From Lichenicola sp965198655 (GTDB taxonomy: Bacteria; Pseudomonadota; Alphaproteobacteria; Acetobacterales; Acetobacteraceae), in NCBI GenBank assembly GCA_965198655.1, contig OZ240668.1:558001-622000 (forward strand): a stretch of DNA of 64,000 nucleotides, read 5' to 3'. A program made the position numbers and the translations under genes. Positions 49,763-57,949 of the stretch are shown in pieces. Below the pieces are notes generated by a model. It ran no database searches and was not told where the DNA came from. It saw only the letters and a list, made by a program, of their open reading frames with translations. Each line of letters opens with the position of its first letter. Position 1 is the stretch's first letter.

Positions 49763-50128
49763 ATGACGCCCTGCCTGCACCGGCTCCTCCCGCTTCTGGT
49801 CCTGCTGCCCGGCGTCCTGTGTTCGGGCACGACGCTGGCGCAACAAGCCCCGCCGCCGCCGATGGATGCCGGACGCTGCGACTACTTCTCCCGGCTCCAC
49901 CGTTTCGCCGAGGAAAGCAAGAGCATGTGCGACGAGGGGCGCCAGGTGAAGGTCGGGCCGCTGACCGGCCAGATCCTCCAGCAGTGCCGCGCCCTGCAGG
50001 GCGACCGCTTCGACCGGCAGCCGATCGACGACATGATCGCCAGCTTCTCGTCGCAGGTGGAAAGGCAGGGACTCGGCAACGCCTGCCACGCCATCAAGAT
50101 CCAGGTGTGGGACCTGATCCAGCAGTGA
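49763..50128 (+). CDS. Small secreted protein of unknown function
   Basis: ATG 49763 lies six bases after AAGAGG (ATG 49757 abuts it), giving 121 residues. A signal peptide (LHRLLPLLVLLPGVLCSGTTLAQ) leads to a mature helical domain of about 90 residues with four Cys (GRCDYF, SMCDEG, QQCRAL, NACHAI) that could form two disulfides. The helices carry a regular pattern, and the spacing of the Cys suggests a compact periplasmic bundle. I do not recognise the family. It precedes the dihydroxyacetone kinase gene by 31 bases, but a shared role is not evident. Confidence 0.7.
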   Translation: MTPCLHRLLPLLVLLPGVLCSGTTLAQQAPPPPMDAGRCDYFSRLHRFAEESKSMCDEGRQVKVGPLTGQILQQCRALQGDRFDRQPIDDMIASFSSQVERQGLGNACHAIKIQVWDLIQQ

Positions 50129-50159
50129 CGGGGCGGACGCCTGGGGCGGGGAGGGAAGC

Positions 50160-51860
50160 GTGAAGAAGCTGATCAACGATCCGGGCCGGGTGGTGCGGGA
50201 GATGCTGGAGGGCAGCGTGGCGCGGGCGCCGTTCCAGGCGCTGCTGCCCGACGACGACGTCGTGCTGCGACGGGATGGCGGCGGGCAGGGGGTGGCGGTG
50301 ATCTCGGGTGGCGGCAGCGGCCACGAGCCGGCCCATGCCGGCTACGTGGGCCCCGGCATGCTGGCCGCCGCGGTCGTTGGCGACGTGTTCACCTCGCCCA
50401 GCGTTGACGCCGTGCTCGCCGCCCTCCAGGCGGTGACCGGTCCGGCCGGCGCCCTGCTGGTGGTCAAGAACTACACCGGCGACCGGCTCAACTTCGGCCT
50501 GGCCGCCGAGCTGGCGCGCGCGGGAGGGCTCACGGTCGAGCTGGTGGTGGTCGCCGACGACGTGTCGCTGCGGAACACGGTGCCGCGGAAGCGCAGGCGG
50601 GGCATCGCCGGAACGGTGCTGGTGCACAAGGTGGCTGGCGCCGCCGCGGCGGCCGGCCTACCGCTCGCCGCGGTAAAGGCGCTGGCGGAGCGAACCGCGG
50701 GCCGGCTCGGCACCATGGGAGTAGCGCTCGGCGGCTGCACCCTGCCCGGCGCGGACGGGTCCGGGTTTGCGCTCGGAAACGACGAGGTCGAGCTCGGGCT
50801 CGGCATACACGGTGAGCCGGGGGTGAGCCGGGCGGCCTTCGACACCTGCGACCGTCTGGTCGGCACCATGATCTCGACGATCGCGGACGAGCTCGGCCTA
50901 CGCGGCGGCAAGCGGATCGCGGTGCTGGTGAACGGCCTCGGCGCTACCCCGCCGATGGAGCTCGACATCGTCATGCGGGCGACGCTGCGCGCGCTGCGGG
51001 ACCGGACGCTGGACGTCGTCCGCGGCTGGTGCGGCAGCCTGCTCACCGCGCTGGACATGCCCGGCTGCTCGATCACGCTGCTGGCGCTGGACGAGGAGCT
51101 GCTCGGGTTTCTCGACGCGCCAACCGAGGCGCCGGCGTGGCCGGGACCGGGCGTGCTCAACCACGACGTGGTTCATCGCGTCCCGCGACGGGCCCGGACG
51201 AATGGCGACGAGGGGCTGGCCGCGCCGTCGGAGGCGGGGTTGCAGGTCCGAGCCGCCGCCCTTGCCGCCGCGCACGGGCTGATCGGCGCCGAGGCGACCC
51301 TGACCGCGCTCGACTCCCAGGCCGGCGACGGGGACCTCGGAAGCAGCATGACCCGGGCGGGCCGGGCGGTGCTCGCCCTGCCGCCGGACGCCTGGCATTC
51401 GCCGTCGCACGCGTTGCAGGCGATGAGCGACGCGATCCGGCGTGCGGTCGGCGGAAGCTCCGGCCCGTTCTACGCGGTGGCGCTGTCCCGCGCCGCGCGG
51501 CGGCTGGAGGGGATCGAGCGGCCGGGCCTGCCGGACTGGAGCGACGCGCTGCGGCAGGCCATGGAGGCCATCTGCCAGCTCGGCGGCGCGCGGCCGGGCG
51601 ACCGGACCATGGTCGACGCGCTCGGGCCGCTGGTGGACGCGTTGCAGGCGGCTGGTGGGAGCCGCTGGAGCCGGGACGCGTGGTCGCGCTGCGTCGCCGC
51701 CGCCCGTGCTGGCGCCGACGCGACCGCCACGATGACCCCGCGCCTCGGACGGGCGAGCTACCTGGGGGCGCGCGCCGTGGGCGTTCCGGATGGCGGCGCG
51801 GTCGCCGTCGCGATCCTGGCCGCAAGCCTTGCCGACGGGTTGCCGTTCGGGCCGGATTGA
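50160..51860 (+). CDS. Dihydroxyacetone kinase, fused DhaK and DhaL domains
   Basis: GTG 50160, after GGGGAGGGAAGC, gives 566 residues. The DhaK domain (1 to about 330) has VISGGGSGHEPAHAGYVG for the triose pocket and His217 in LGLGIHGEPG, which binds dihydroxyacetone covalently. The DhaL domain (about 360-566) has DSQAGDGDLGSSM with the Mg-ATP binding aspartates and SSGPFYAVAL. The fusion marks the ATP-dependent kinase type, which needs no phosphotransferase system. It makes dihydroxyacetone phosphate for glycolysis or gluconeogenesis, or detoxifies dihydroxyacetone, relevant in glycerol-oxidising acetic acid bacteria. A structured repeat follows its stop. Confidence 0.92.
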   Translation: MKKLINDPGRVVREMLEGSVARAPFQALLPDDDVVLRRDGGGQGVAVISGGGSGHEPAHAGYVGPGMLAAAVVGDVFTSPSVDAVLAALQAVTGPAGALLVVKNYTGDRLNFGLAAELARAGGLTVELVVVADDVSLRNTVPRKRRRGIAGTVLVHKVAGAAAAAGLPLAAVKALAERTAGRLGTMGVALGGCTLPGADGSGFALGNDEVELGLGIHGEPGVSRAAFDTCDRLVGTMISTIADELGLRGGKRIAVLVNGLGATPPMELDIVMRATLRALRDRTLDVVRGWCGSLLTALDMPGCSITLLALDEELLGFLDAPTEAPAWPGPGVLNHDVVHRVPRRARTNGDEGLAAPSEAGLQVRAAALAAAHGLIGAEATLTALDSQAGDGDLGSSMTRAGRAVLALPPDAWHSPSHALQAMSDAIRRAVGGSSGPFYAVALSRAARRLEGIERPGLPDWSDALRQAMEAICQLGGARPGDRTMVDALGPLVDALQAAGGSRWSRDAWSRCVAAARAGADATATMTPRLGRASYLGARAVGVPDGGAVAVAILAASLADGLPFGPD

Positions 51861-51880
51861 GCGCCGTCGGGCGGCGAAGG

Positions 51881-52040
51881 AAGGCCAGGGGCTTTGCCCC
51901 TGGACCCCATGAAGGGCAGAGCCCTTCAAACCCGTTTATTTTCTAAATAATTGGGGTCTGGGGCCTGCGGCCCCAGCGGACCGAGCTGCGGAAGTAGATC
52001 GATGCTGCGGAAGCAGATCGACGGGCGGAGCCCTGGCCTT
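51881..52040 (+). repeat. Dispersed structured repeat, copy B (long form)
   Basis: At 160 bp this copy starts AAGGCCAGGGGCTTTGCCCC and ends GCGGAGCCCTGGCCTT. It has the same palindromes as copies A and C, an AT-rich centre (GTTTATTTTCTAAATAATT) and an additional segment (CGAGCTGCGGAAGTAGATCG and GCTGCGGAAGCAGATCG, itself a short tandem duplication) that is shared only with copy D. It follows the dihydroxyacetone kinase gene by 20 bases. Confidence 0.88.
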
Positions 52041-52078
52041 GGTCGCTGGCCAAGCAAGGCGTCGGTGATGCGGGCGTC

Positions 52079-53785
52079 CTACCTGACGGGGAACCAGTGC
52101 AGCGCCTGGTCACGCTCGAACACCGCCATCGCTCCCGGAGCGACGGTCGCAGCCGCGCCGGGCGGCAGGGTGCCGATGCGGTCGGCGGCGTCGTTCGGCC
52201 AGAGCGTCAGGGGGTTGGCGCCGTCGTTGAACACCGTGACCGGCTCGCCGACCGGATAGCCGGGCAGGATGGCGCCGGCGCCGTCCGCCACCGTGGTGAA
52301 CGTGTCGGTGTCGGCATAGATCGGGTAGGCGGTGGCGCGGGTGCGCCCGGCCGCTTGGAGCCCGCCGAGCGCATAGCGGGACGAGGCGTAGCGCAGCAGG
52401 CCGAGATTGGACTGCGCGATCACGGCACCCCAGACGGCGTTCCAGCCAGCCGAGGCCGGATGGTTGATGCCGTTCCCGCCGCCGGGATTCGGGCCGGACC
52501 CGGCCGTGCCGTAGGCCTCCTGCTGGTCCAGGATCGGGGCATAGCGCCGTGCTGCGCCCTTGACGAACTTGGTGACCACCACCGCCTGGCCCGTGTTGCC
52601 GTCGTCGACATAGATGCGCGGGGCGAACGGCGCGGTCGGCTTGATCACGGTCCGCTGCACCACGGTGCCGTTCGCCACCACGGTCAGGAAATCCTGCTTG
52701 ACCGCGATCTCGATCTCGAGGTCGGGACCGGTGGCCGAGCCGTAGATCGGGCCGAAGCGCACGGTGCTGCCGGCGGAATAGTTGATGTAGACGCCGCCCT
52801 GTCCGCTCGGCGTGACGTAGACCACCGGGTCGTTGTAGCGGCCGCCGTCGAACGAGCCGATCGTAAAGAAGATCCCCTTCCTGACCGCAAGTGCGCCGGG
52901 GAAGCGCGCCGCCAGGTCGAAGTCGCCGTCGGTCTGCGGCAGCGTGTAGGGGGTCGCCGGGGTGAGCGTCGCCGTCGGCGCGGCGAGCGACGCGGTGACG
53001 TCCACGCTGGTCTGGTCTCCATAGTCCCGGCCGAGAACGGCCATCTGGAAGAACCGGCCGACGTCGATCAGGCCGATGGAGGACGGGTAGCCGGCGGGCA
53101 CGGCGGTGAAACCGTCTGGGCCCAGGGCCGCCATGGCGCGCAGCAGCGAGGGCACGGCGACGAAGCCGGCCTGGTCGGCGGGATTGCCATCCACCGCCGG
53201 GTTGGCGGTCCCGTTCGTCATCCAGATGACGCCGGGCGTGCCGTTCGCCTGCGTGGCGGCGATCGTCGCCTTGACCAGGTCGGGGCCGACGTTCCAGCCG
53301 TCGTTGACCCCCCAGTTCAGCAGGACGATGTCGCAGGGCGTGTGCAGGCCGACATACTCGTACCACCTGCGCGAGCGATCGGCGTACCAGGTGGCGCCGG
53401 CGGCGACGGCGCGGTCATGGGCGCTCGCGTCGGTGAACTGTCCCATGGTGGTGCCGGGGATGGCGTAGTTCTGGAACGCGAAGCGCACGCCGGGATTCTG
53501 GTCCTCGATGGCCCGCATCAGCGAATACCACAAGCCGTCGGTGAGGTGCACGCCGTTCGGGGTGCCCAGCGTGGCGGTGCTGGAGGTGCTGTCGCCGGCG
53601 ATGCAGACCTGCACCGTCTGGCCGGCCTTGGCCTTGGCGATCGCCTGTCTGAGCTGGAGCGGCGGGACGACGCCGTTCGGCGGCGGCCGCGGCGTCGGCA
53701 GCACCGGTACGGGCGGCGACGCGGCCAGCGCCGGATCACCCAGGACCACGACGGCGAGGCAGGCAGACAGGATGCGGCTGATCAT
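52079..53785 (-). CDS. Secreted SGNH/GDSL-type protein with beta insert
   Basis: The 568-residue protein has a signal peptide (MISRILSACLAVVVLGDPALA) and a Pro-rich linker. The SGNH motifs are VCIAGDSTSS (nucleophile Ser), LLNWGVNDGW (oxyanion Asn) and a possible block V INHPASAG far downstream. Between blocks lies a beta-sandwich-like domain of roughly 150 residues (about 260-410; RKGIFFTIGSFDGG, GVYINYSAGSTVRFGPIY, VVANGTVVQRTV) that may bind a polysaccharide. The last 100 residues are another beta unit (ADTDTFTTVADGAGAILPGY). This composite suggests a secreted esterase acting on a surface or environmental polymer. Start ATG 53785. Confidence 0.78.
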   Translation of the reverse strand: MISRILSACLAVVVLGDPALAASPPVPVLPTPRPPPNGVVPPLQLRQAIAKAKAGQTVQVCIAGDSTSSTATLGTPNGVHLTDGLWYSLMRAIEDQNPGVRFAFQNYAIPGTTMGQFTDASAHDRAVAAGATWYADRSRRWYEYVGLHTPCDIVLLNWGVNDGWNVGPDLVKATIAATQANGTPGVIWMTNGTANPAVDGNPADQAGFVAVPSLLRAMAALGPDGFTAVPAGYPSSIGLIDVGRFFQMAVLGRDYGDQTSVDVTASLAAPTATLTPATPYTLPQTDGDFDLAARFPGALAVRKGIFFTIGSFDGGRYNDPVVYVTPSGQGGVYINYSAGSTVRFGPIYGSATGPDLEIEIAVKQDFLTVVANGTVVQRTVIKPTAPFAPRIYVDDGNTGQAVVVTKFVKGAARRYAPILDQQEAYGTAGSGPNPGGGNGINHPASAGWNAVWGAVIAQSNLGLLRYASSRYALGGLQAAGRTRATAYPIYADTDTFTTVADGAGAILPGYPVGEPVTVFNDGANPLTLWPNDAADRIGTLPPGAAATVAPGAMAVFERDQALHWFPVR

Positions 53786-54108
53786 CGTTCCGCCCGTGGT
53801 CCTGGACCAGGCGTCCGGACGCAGGGATCGGCGCTTGCTTGCGTCGCAACCGTTACAAGATCGTCATAAGTGGCCGATGGCGACGACGGTCGTTGCGTTC
53901 GTGTTCTGCATGACGGAAGGGAATACATCGTGATGGGCAATGATCCGTCCTGGCTTCGCACGGCATCAGGGCGACACAGCTTCATCCTGGCTGTCAACAC
54001 GCGGACCCGTACGACGGGAACGGCTGATCCGGTCCGGTGGCGTCGTTACGATAGAATTAGCATCTGATCTCTACCCTCCGCCTGCTTCGGGATCGACGGG
54101 AGAACGTC
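53786..54108. other. Divergent intergenic region
   Basis: These 323 bases separate the divergent SGNH and AlgX-like genes. GC is lower than average around 53845-53875 and 53925-54065, as expected of promoters, with AT-rich spots such as TTACAAGATCGTCATAAG and TACGATAGAATTAG. I see no gene, palindromic repeat or riboswitch. Specific promoter boxes cannot be fixed by eye. Confidence 0.45.
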
Positions 54109-55515
54109 TTGAGGATCGACGGCTGCATCGAGTTCGCTTCGGCCTCGGGCTTCCTCGGCGGGTGGGTCCGTTGCGAGGATCCCGAGGTGGTCGCCGATCT
54201 TGCCCTGGTCGCGGACGACGTTGTCATTACGCAGGCCCGGCCGGACCGGCATCGCGACGATTTCGGCGGCATGTTCGGCTACTGGATCCAGACGCCGGGA
54301 CGGCTCGACCTGCTCGACCTGGTTTCGGGGCGGATGAAGCTGGTCGCCTCGGTTCCGGGTGAAGACACGTCCATGGTCATCGGCCCGCTCGACAACGTGC
54401 GGGAGCAGGCGATCGAGGATCTGGTCCAGACAAAGCTGTCCCTGCTCGAGGGGACGGATCTGGACCGGCTCATGCGAGCGTTGAAGGACGAGACGGCGGA
54501 CCGGGGAATGCGCCTGGGCGAGCGGCACGTCGCCAACCGCCGTAAGCGAGACGAACTGTCCCGGATGCTGGACGCGCTTCAGCCGGCGGCAGAGATCCCG
54601 ACCGCCTGCCGGTCGTCGCCGGTCGAGGTGCCGCTCGGCCACCTGTCGCTGGACGGGACCGCGTTGATCGGGGGCCGAGGCTACTTGTTCCTCGTCGGCG
54701 GCAGCAACTCGGTTCTCAGCCAGTACCTGACCGATCCGGATCACCCCACCCTCGTCGAGGCCGCCTCCGGATGGCTAGACCTCATATCCAGGCGCGACGC
54801 GCTGTGCCGGGAGCTCGGCACCCGGCATCTCCAGCTCGTGGTTCCGGAAAAGCTCGGCGCGCTCGGCGAACTGCTTCCTTGGACCGTGCCGGCGACCTCG
54901 CCGCTCCTGCAACGGATCGAGGCCGACGTCATGCGCACGCCGCATTTGGCGTCCGCCTACGTGTCCGGCCGGTCGGTGCTGGACGCCCTGGATCTGGAGG
55001 CGCGACGCCGCACCTTCCTTAGGACGGATTCGCATCTCGCGTATGACGGCATCGCCCGGATCCTGCGTGCGACGCTGGACGCGATGGGCGTGCCGGCCCC
55101 CGAACAGCCGGAGGCGTGGAAGCAGGTCGCCTGCAGCGGAGACCTGGCCGAGCGGTTCTTCGGCGTGCCGTTGTTCGAAACGATCAAGCTGCCGGCAGAC
55201 TCGTTCTGCGACACGTTCTCGGTCGGGCTGGAGCTGGTGGAGGCTCACACCCCGCCAAGCGGCCATATCGGCACCCGCTTCGTGTGGAGGAACGCGAACG
55301 CCGCGATCCCGATGAAGGTGATCGCCTTCGGCAACTCCTACTTCGAGCGCGGCGGCGACGCGGGCGGCCTGAGCTGGTGGTTCGCGCGCATCTTCAAGGA
55401 GTTCCACTTCGTCTGGGACCCGAGGATGGACGCCGCCTACGTCGCGGCGGAGAAGCCGGACTGGGTCGTCTGCCAGACGGTCGAGCGCTTCCTGCCGTCG
55501 GTTCCCGAGCGCTGA
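54109..55515 (+). CDS. AlgX/AlgJ-like SGNH protein with N-terminal beta domain
   Basis: The only start that gives a natural N-terminus is TTG 54109, after GGGAG; 468 residues, no signal peptide or membrane helix. Residues 1-75 form a small beta domain (GGWVRCEDPEVVADLALVADD, then ARPDRHRDDFGG and FGYWI) like the C-terminal domain of the sulfotransferase-like protein at 18722. The rest is an AlgX/AlgJ-type SGNH domain: YLFLVGG near 185, the catalytic RTDSHLAYDG (Asp-Ser-His), and GNSYF toward the end in the place of the nucleophile block. AlgJ and AlgX acetylate alginate in the periplasm; a cytoplasmic relative would modify a precursor. Substrate unknown. Confidence 0.75.
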   Translation: MRIDGCIEFASASGFLGGWVRCEDPEVVADLALVADDVVITQARPDRHRDDFGGMFGYWIQTPGRLDLLDLVSGRMKLVASVPGEDTSMVIGPLDNVREQAIEDLVQTKLSLLEGTDLDRLMRALKDETADRGMRLGERHVANRRKRDELSRMLDALQPAAEIPTACRSSPVEVPLGHLSLDGTALIGGRGYLFLVGGSNSVLSQYLTDPDHPTLVEAASGWLDLISRRDALCRELGTRHLQLVVPEKLGALGELLPWTVPATSPLLQRIEADVMRTPHLASAYVSGRSVLDALDLEARRRTFLRTDSHLAYDGIARILRATLDAMGVPAPEQPEAWKQVACSGDLAERFFGVPLFETIKLPADSFCDTFSVGLELVEAHTPPSGHIGTRFVWRNANAAIPMKVIAFGNSYFERGGDAGGLSWWFARIFKEFHFVWDPRMDAAYVAAEKPDWVVCQTVERFLPSVPER

Positions 55516-55517
55516 GA

Positions 55518-55635
55518 AAGGCCAGGGGCGTCGCCCCTGGACCCCATGAAGGGCGGAGCCCTTCAAACCCGATTCTTAAGTAAAAGGGGTCTGGGGCCTC
55601 CGGCCCCAGCGGGTCCAGGGCAGCGCCCTGGCCTT
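55518..55635 (+). repeat. Dispersed structured repeat, copy C
   Basis: The 118-bp copy begins AAGGCCAGGGGCGTCGCCCC, three bases after the TGA of the AlgX-like gene, and ends GCGCCCTGGCCTT. It has the same order of palindromes as copy A and the AT-rich spot ATTCTTAAGTAAAAG. It lies between that gene and the convergent helicase gene, so its palindromes could terminate transcription from either side. Confidence 0.88.
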
Positions 55636-55667
55636 CTTGCTGGTCGAAGAGTTCTTAAAACAGCCCC

Positions 55668-57479
55668 TCAGGACGCGCGCTTGCGCGAGGAGTGCAGCTT
55701 CGGCGCGGCGCGCTTGCGGTCCGGCGCGGCGGCGCGGCGCATCGGCAGGCCGTTGGACGGCGGAGCACCGGCGTGGATGCGCGAGCCCTGCCCGGGCGAC
55801 GGCGCCGCGGCCGCTACGATCCGCACCTCGTCGTCGTCGGCCGCCGAAACGGCCTCGGTGAAGCGCGCTGCCATGGCGGGGCTGATCTCGAAGCGGGTCT
55901 CGCTGTCCAGGATCCGGATCACGCCGATGTCGCGCTTGGTCACCGCACCCAGGCGGCAGATCAGCGGCACCAGCCATTTCGGGTCAGCCTTGTCCTGCCG
56001 GCCGATCGGCATGGCGAACCACACGCCCGGTCCGTTGGCGCGGTCGTCCGCGGCGCGCGGCGCGCGCGGCGTGCGATCGGTGCGCTCCTCATAGGGGCTG
56101 CGCCGCTCCTCATGGTTGCTGCGCCGCTCGGGGCCCGGCTGGATGGTCCGGATCTCCTCCGGGTCGGGCAGGCGGGCGCGATACAGCCGCACCAGGGCGG
56201 CGGCGATGTCGTCGGGCGTGCGACCAGCCTGCAGCGCCTGGGCCAGCAGCGACTGCGCCAGCGCCTGGTCCTCCGGCGTCGGCTCCTCGGTGAGGATCGG
56301 GTCGGCCAGCAGCCGCTCGCCGTCGCGGGCGCGTATCTCGTCGGCGGTGGGCGCCCCGCTCCAGTGCGCCTGCACCCGTGCCCCCAGCAGCAATTGCTCC
56401 GCCTTGCGACGGCGGACCTGCGGCACCACGAGCACACAGGTGCCCTTGCGTCCGGCGCGTCCGGTGCGGCCCGAGCGGTGCAGCAGGGTGGCGCTGTCGG
56501 TCGGCAGGGCGGCGTGGATCACCAAGCCGAGATCGGGTAGGTCGATGCCGCGCGCCGCCACGTCGGTGGCGACGCAGACACGGGCGCCGCCGGAGCGCAG
56601 CGCCTCCAGCGCCCGGGTGCGCTCGGCCTGGCTGAGCTCGCCGGACAGCGCCACCGAGGCGAAGCCGCGCTCCAGCAGGGAGCCGTGCATGTGGCGCACC
56701 ATCTCGCGCGTGGCGCAGAACACCATCGCGGTCGGGCTCTCGAACCAGCGCAGCACGTTCACCACCGCGTGCTCGGCCTCGTGCGCTGCCGCCAGCACCG
56801 CGCGGTACTCGATGTCGGCGTGCTGCCGGGTGCCGGACACGGTGTCGATCCGGAGCGCGTCGCGCTGGTACTTGCGCGCCAGGCTGGCGATCTCGCGGGC
56901 GATGGTGGCGGAGAACAGCAGCGTGCGGCGCTCGGCCGGCATGGTGTCCAGGATCTGGTCGAGCTCGTCCTTGAAGCCGAGGTCGAGCATCTCGTCGGCC
57001 TCGTCGAGCACGACGACGCGGATCGCGCTCGTGTCGAGCCGGCCGCGCGACAGGTGGTCGCACAGCCGGCCGGGCGTGCCGACCACGACATGGCAGCCGC
57101 CTTCCAGCGCTCGTGCCTCCCGACGTACGTCCATGCCGCCGATGCAGGCGACGATCCGCGCCCCAGCCTCGGCATAGAGCCAGGACAGCTCCTTGTGCAC
57201 CTGCACCGCGAGCTCCCGCGTCGGCGCGATCACCAGCGCCAGGGGCGCGGTCGCGCGGCCGAAGCGCTCGGCCTCGCCGAGCAGGGTAGGTGCTGCGGCC
57301 AGGCCATAGGCGACGGTCTTGCCGGACCCGGTCTGCGCCGACACCAGAAGGTCCCGTCCCTCGGTCTGCGGCTGCAGCACCGCCAGCTGGACCGGCGTCG
57401 GCTCCTCGTAGCCACGCGCGGCGAGGGCGCGGGCAAGGGACGGATGGGTGGCGGGAAAGGGCATGACGCGGAGATCCAT
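55668..57479 (-). CDS. DEAD-box RNA helicase with DbpA-type RNA-binding domain
   Basis: I start at ATG 57479 (MDLRVMPFPATHPSLARALAARGYEEPTPVQ); 57464 and a longer frame to 57563 are alternatives. The product is 603 residues. RecA-like domain 1 has SAQTGSGKTVAYG, PTRELAVQ, VGTPGRL and VLDEADEMLDLGF; domain 2 has VFCATREMVRHM, ATDVAARGIDLPDL and HRSGRTGRAGRKG. Near the C-terminus WFAMPIGRQDKADPKWLVPLICRLG and IGVIRILDSETRFEIS form the DbpA RNA-binding domain, followed by a basic tail. In DbpA that domain targets 23S rRNA hairpin 92, so this protein probably assists 50S assembly. A long Arg/Glu-rich linker (about 440-500) is not in E. coli DbpA. Confidence 0.9.
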   Translation of the reverse strand: MDLRVMPFPATHPSLARALAARGYEEPTPVQLAVLQPQTEGRDLLVSAQTGSGKTVAYGLAAAPTLLGEAERFGRATAPLALVIAPTRELAVQVHKELSWLYAEAGARIVACIGGMDVRREARALEGGCHVVVGTPGRLCDHLSRGRLDTSAIRVVVLDEADEMLDLGFKDELDQILDTMPAERRTLLFSATIAREIASLARKYQRDALRIDTVSGTRQHADIEYRAVLAAAHEAEHAVVNVLRWFESPTAMVFCATREMVRHMHGSLLERGFASVALSGELSQAERTRALEALRSGGARVCVATDVAARGIDLPDLGLVIHAALPTDSATLLHRSGRTGRAGRKGTCVLVVPQVRRRKAEQLLLGARVQAHWSGAPTADEIRARDGERLLADPILTEEPTPEDQALAQSLLAQALQAGRTPDDIAAALVRLYRARLPDPEEIRTIQPGPERRSNHEERRSPYEERTDRTPRAPRAADDRANGPGVWFAMPIGRQDKADPKWLVPLICRLGAVTKRDIGVIRILDSETRFEISPAMAARFTEAVSAADDDEVRIVAAAAPSPGQGSRIHAGAPPSNGLPMRRAAAPDRKRAAPKLHSSRKRAS

Positions 57480-57672
57480 GAGGACGCGCGACCGCTCGCC
57501 CGCATCCGCCGCGACAAGCGGGGGCGTAGGACTGGCGATGCGATCGGGTTGATATCCCGGCACATAGACAGCCCGACCCGCAAAAGCCAGGAAAACCGCC
57601 GTGCGTCCGCGTCATGGCCTCCGCGCGACGAACGCGCAGGGTGGGCGCGCAAGGTCGGCGCGCGGGGTGGGC

Positions 57673-57885
57673 TCAGGCGCTGTGGGTCTCCAGCCAGCGG
57701 TCGATCGCACTCTGCGCGGTGTGCACCGCCACCTTGAACGAGCCGCGCAGCCCTTCCCCGCGCGCGATGCCGCCCTCGGCCCCTGCTTCCGGACCGTTCG
57801 GCGGGAAGATGGTCCAGGACCGGCCACGATCGGTATCCTGACCGATCACGTAACGACAATCGCGATAGTTCAGGATCTGCTGCAT
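57673..57885 (-). CDS. Small hypothetical protein
   Basis: ATG 57885 is preceded by GGGGAG at five bases, so I prefer it to ATG 57942; 70 residues. The sequence MQQILNYRDCRYVIGQDTDRGRSWTIFPPNG suggests a small beta unit, followed by a helix FKVAVHTAQSAIDRWLETHSA. It has no signal peptide. It resembles short conserved alphaproteobacterial proteins of the type with a Y-R-G/D-Y-x-I...W-x-x-x-I-x-P core and a terminal helix with A-x-x-x-I-D-x-W, which have no assigned function. It lies 64 bases after the amidase gene on the same strand. Confidence 0.65.
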   Translation of the reverse strand: MQQILNYRDCRYVIGQDTDRGRSWTIFPPNGPEAGAEGGIARGEGLRGSFKVAVHTAQSAIDRWLETHSA

Positions 57886-57949
57886 CGAGGCTCCCCAGGC
57901 CGGCTGGTCTGGTGAGAACGCGGACGCGGCGGAACTGTTCATTGCGTCC

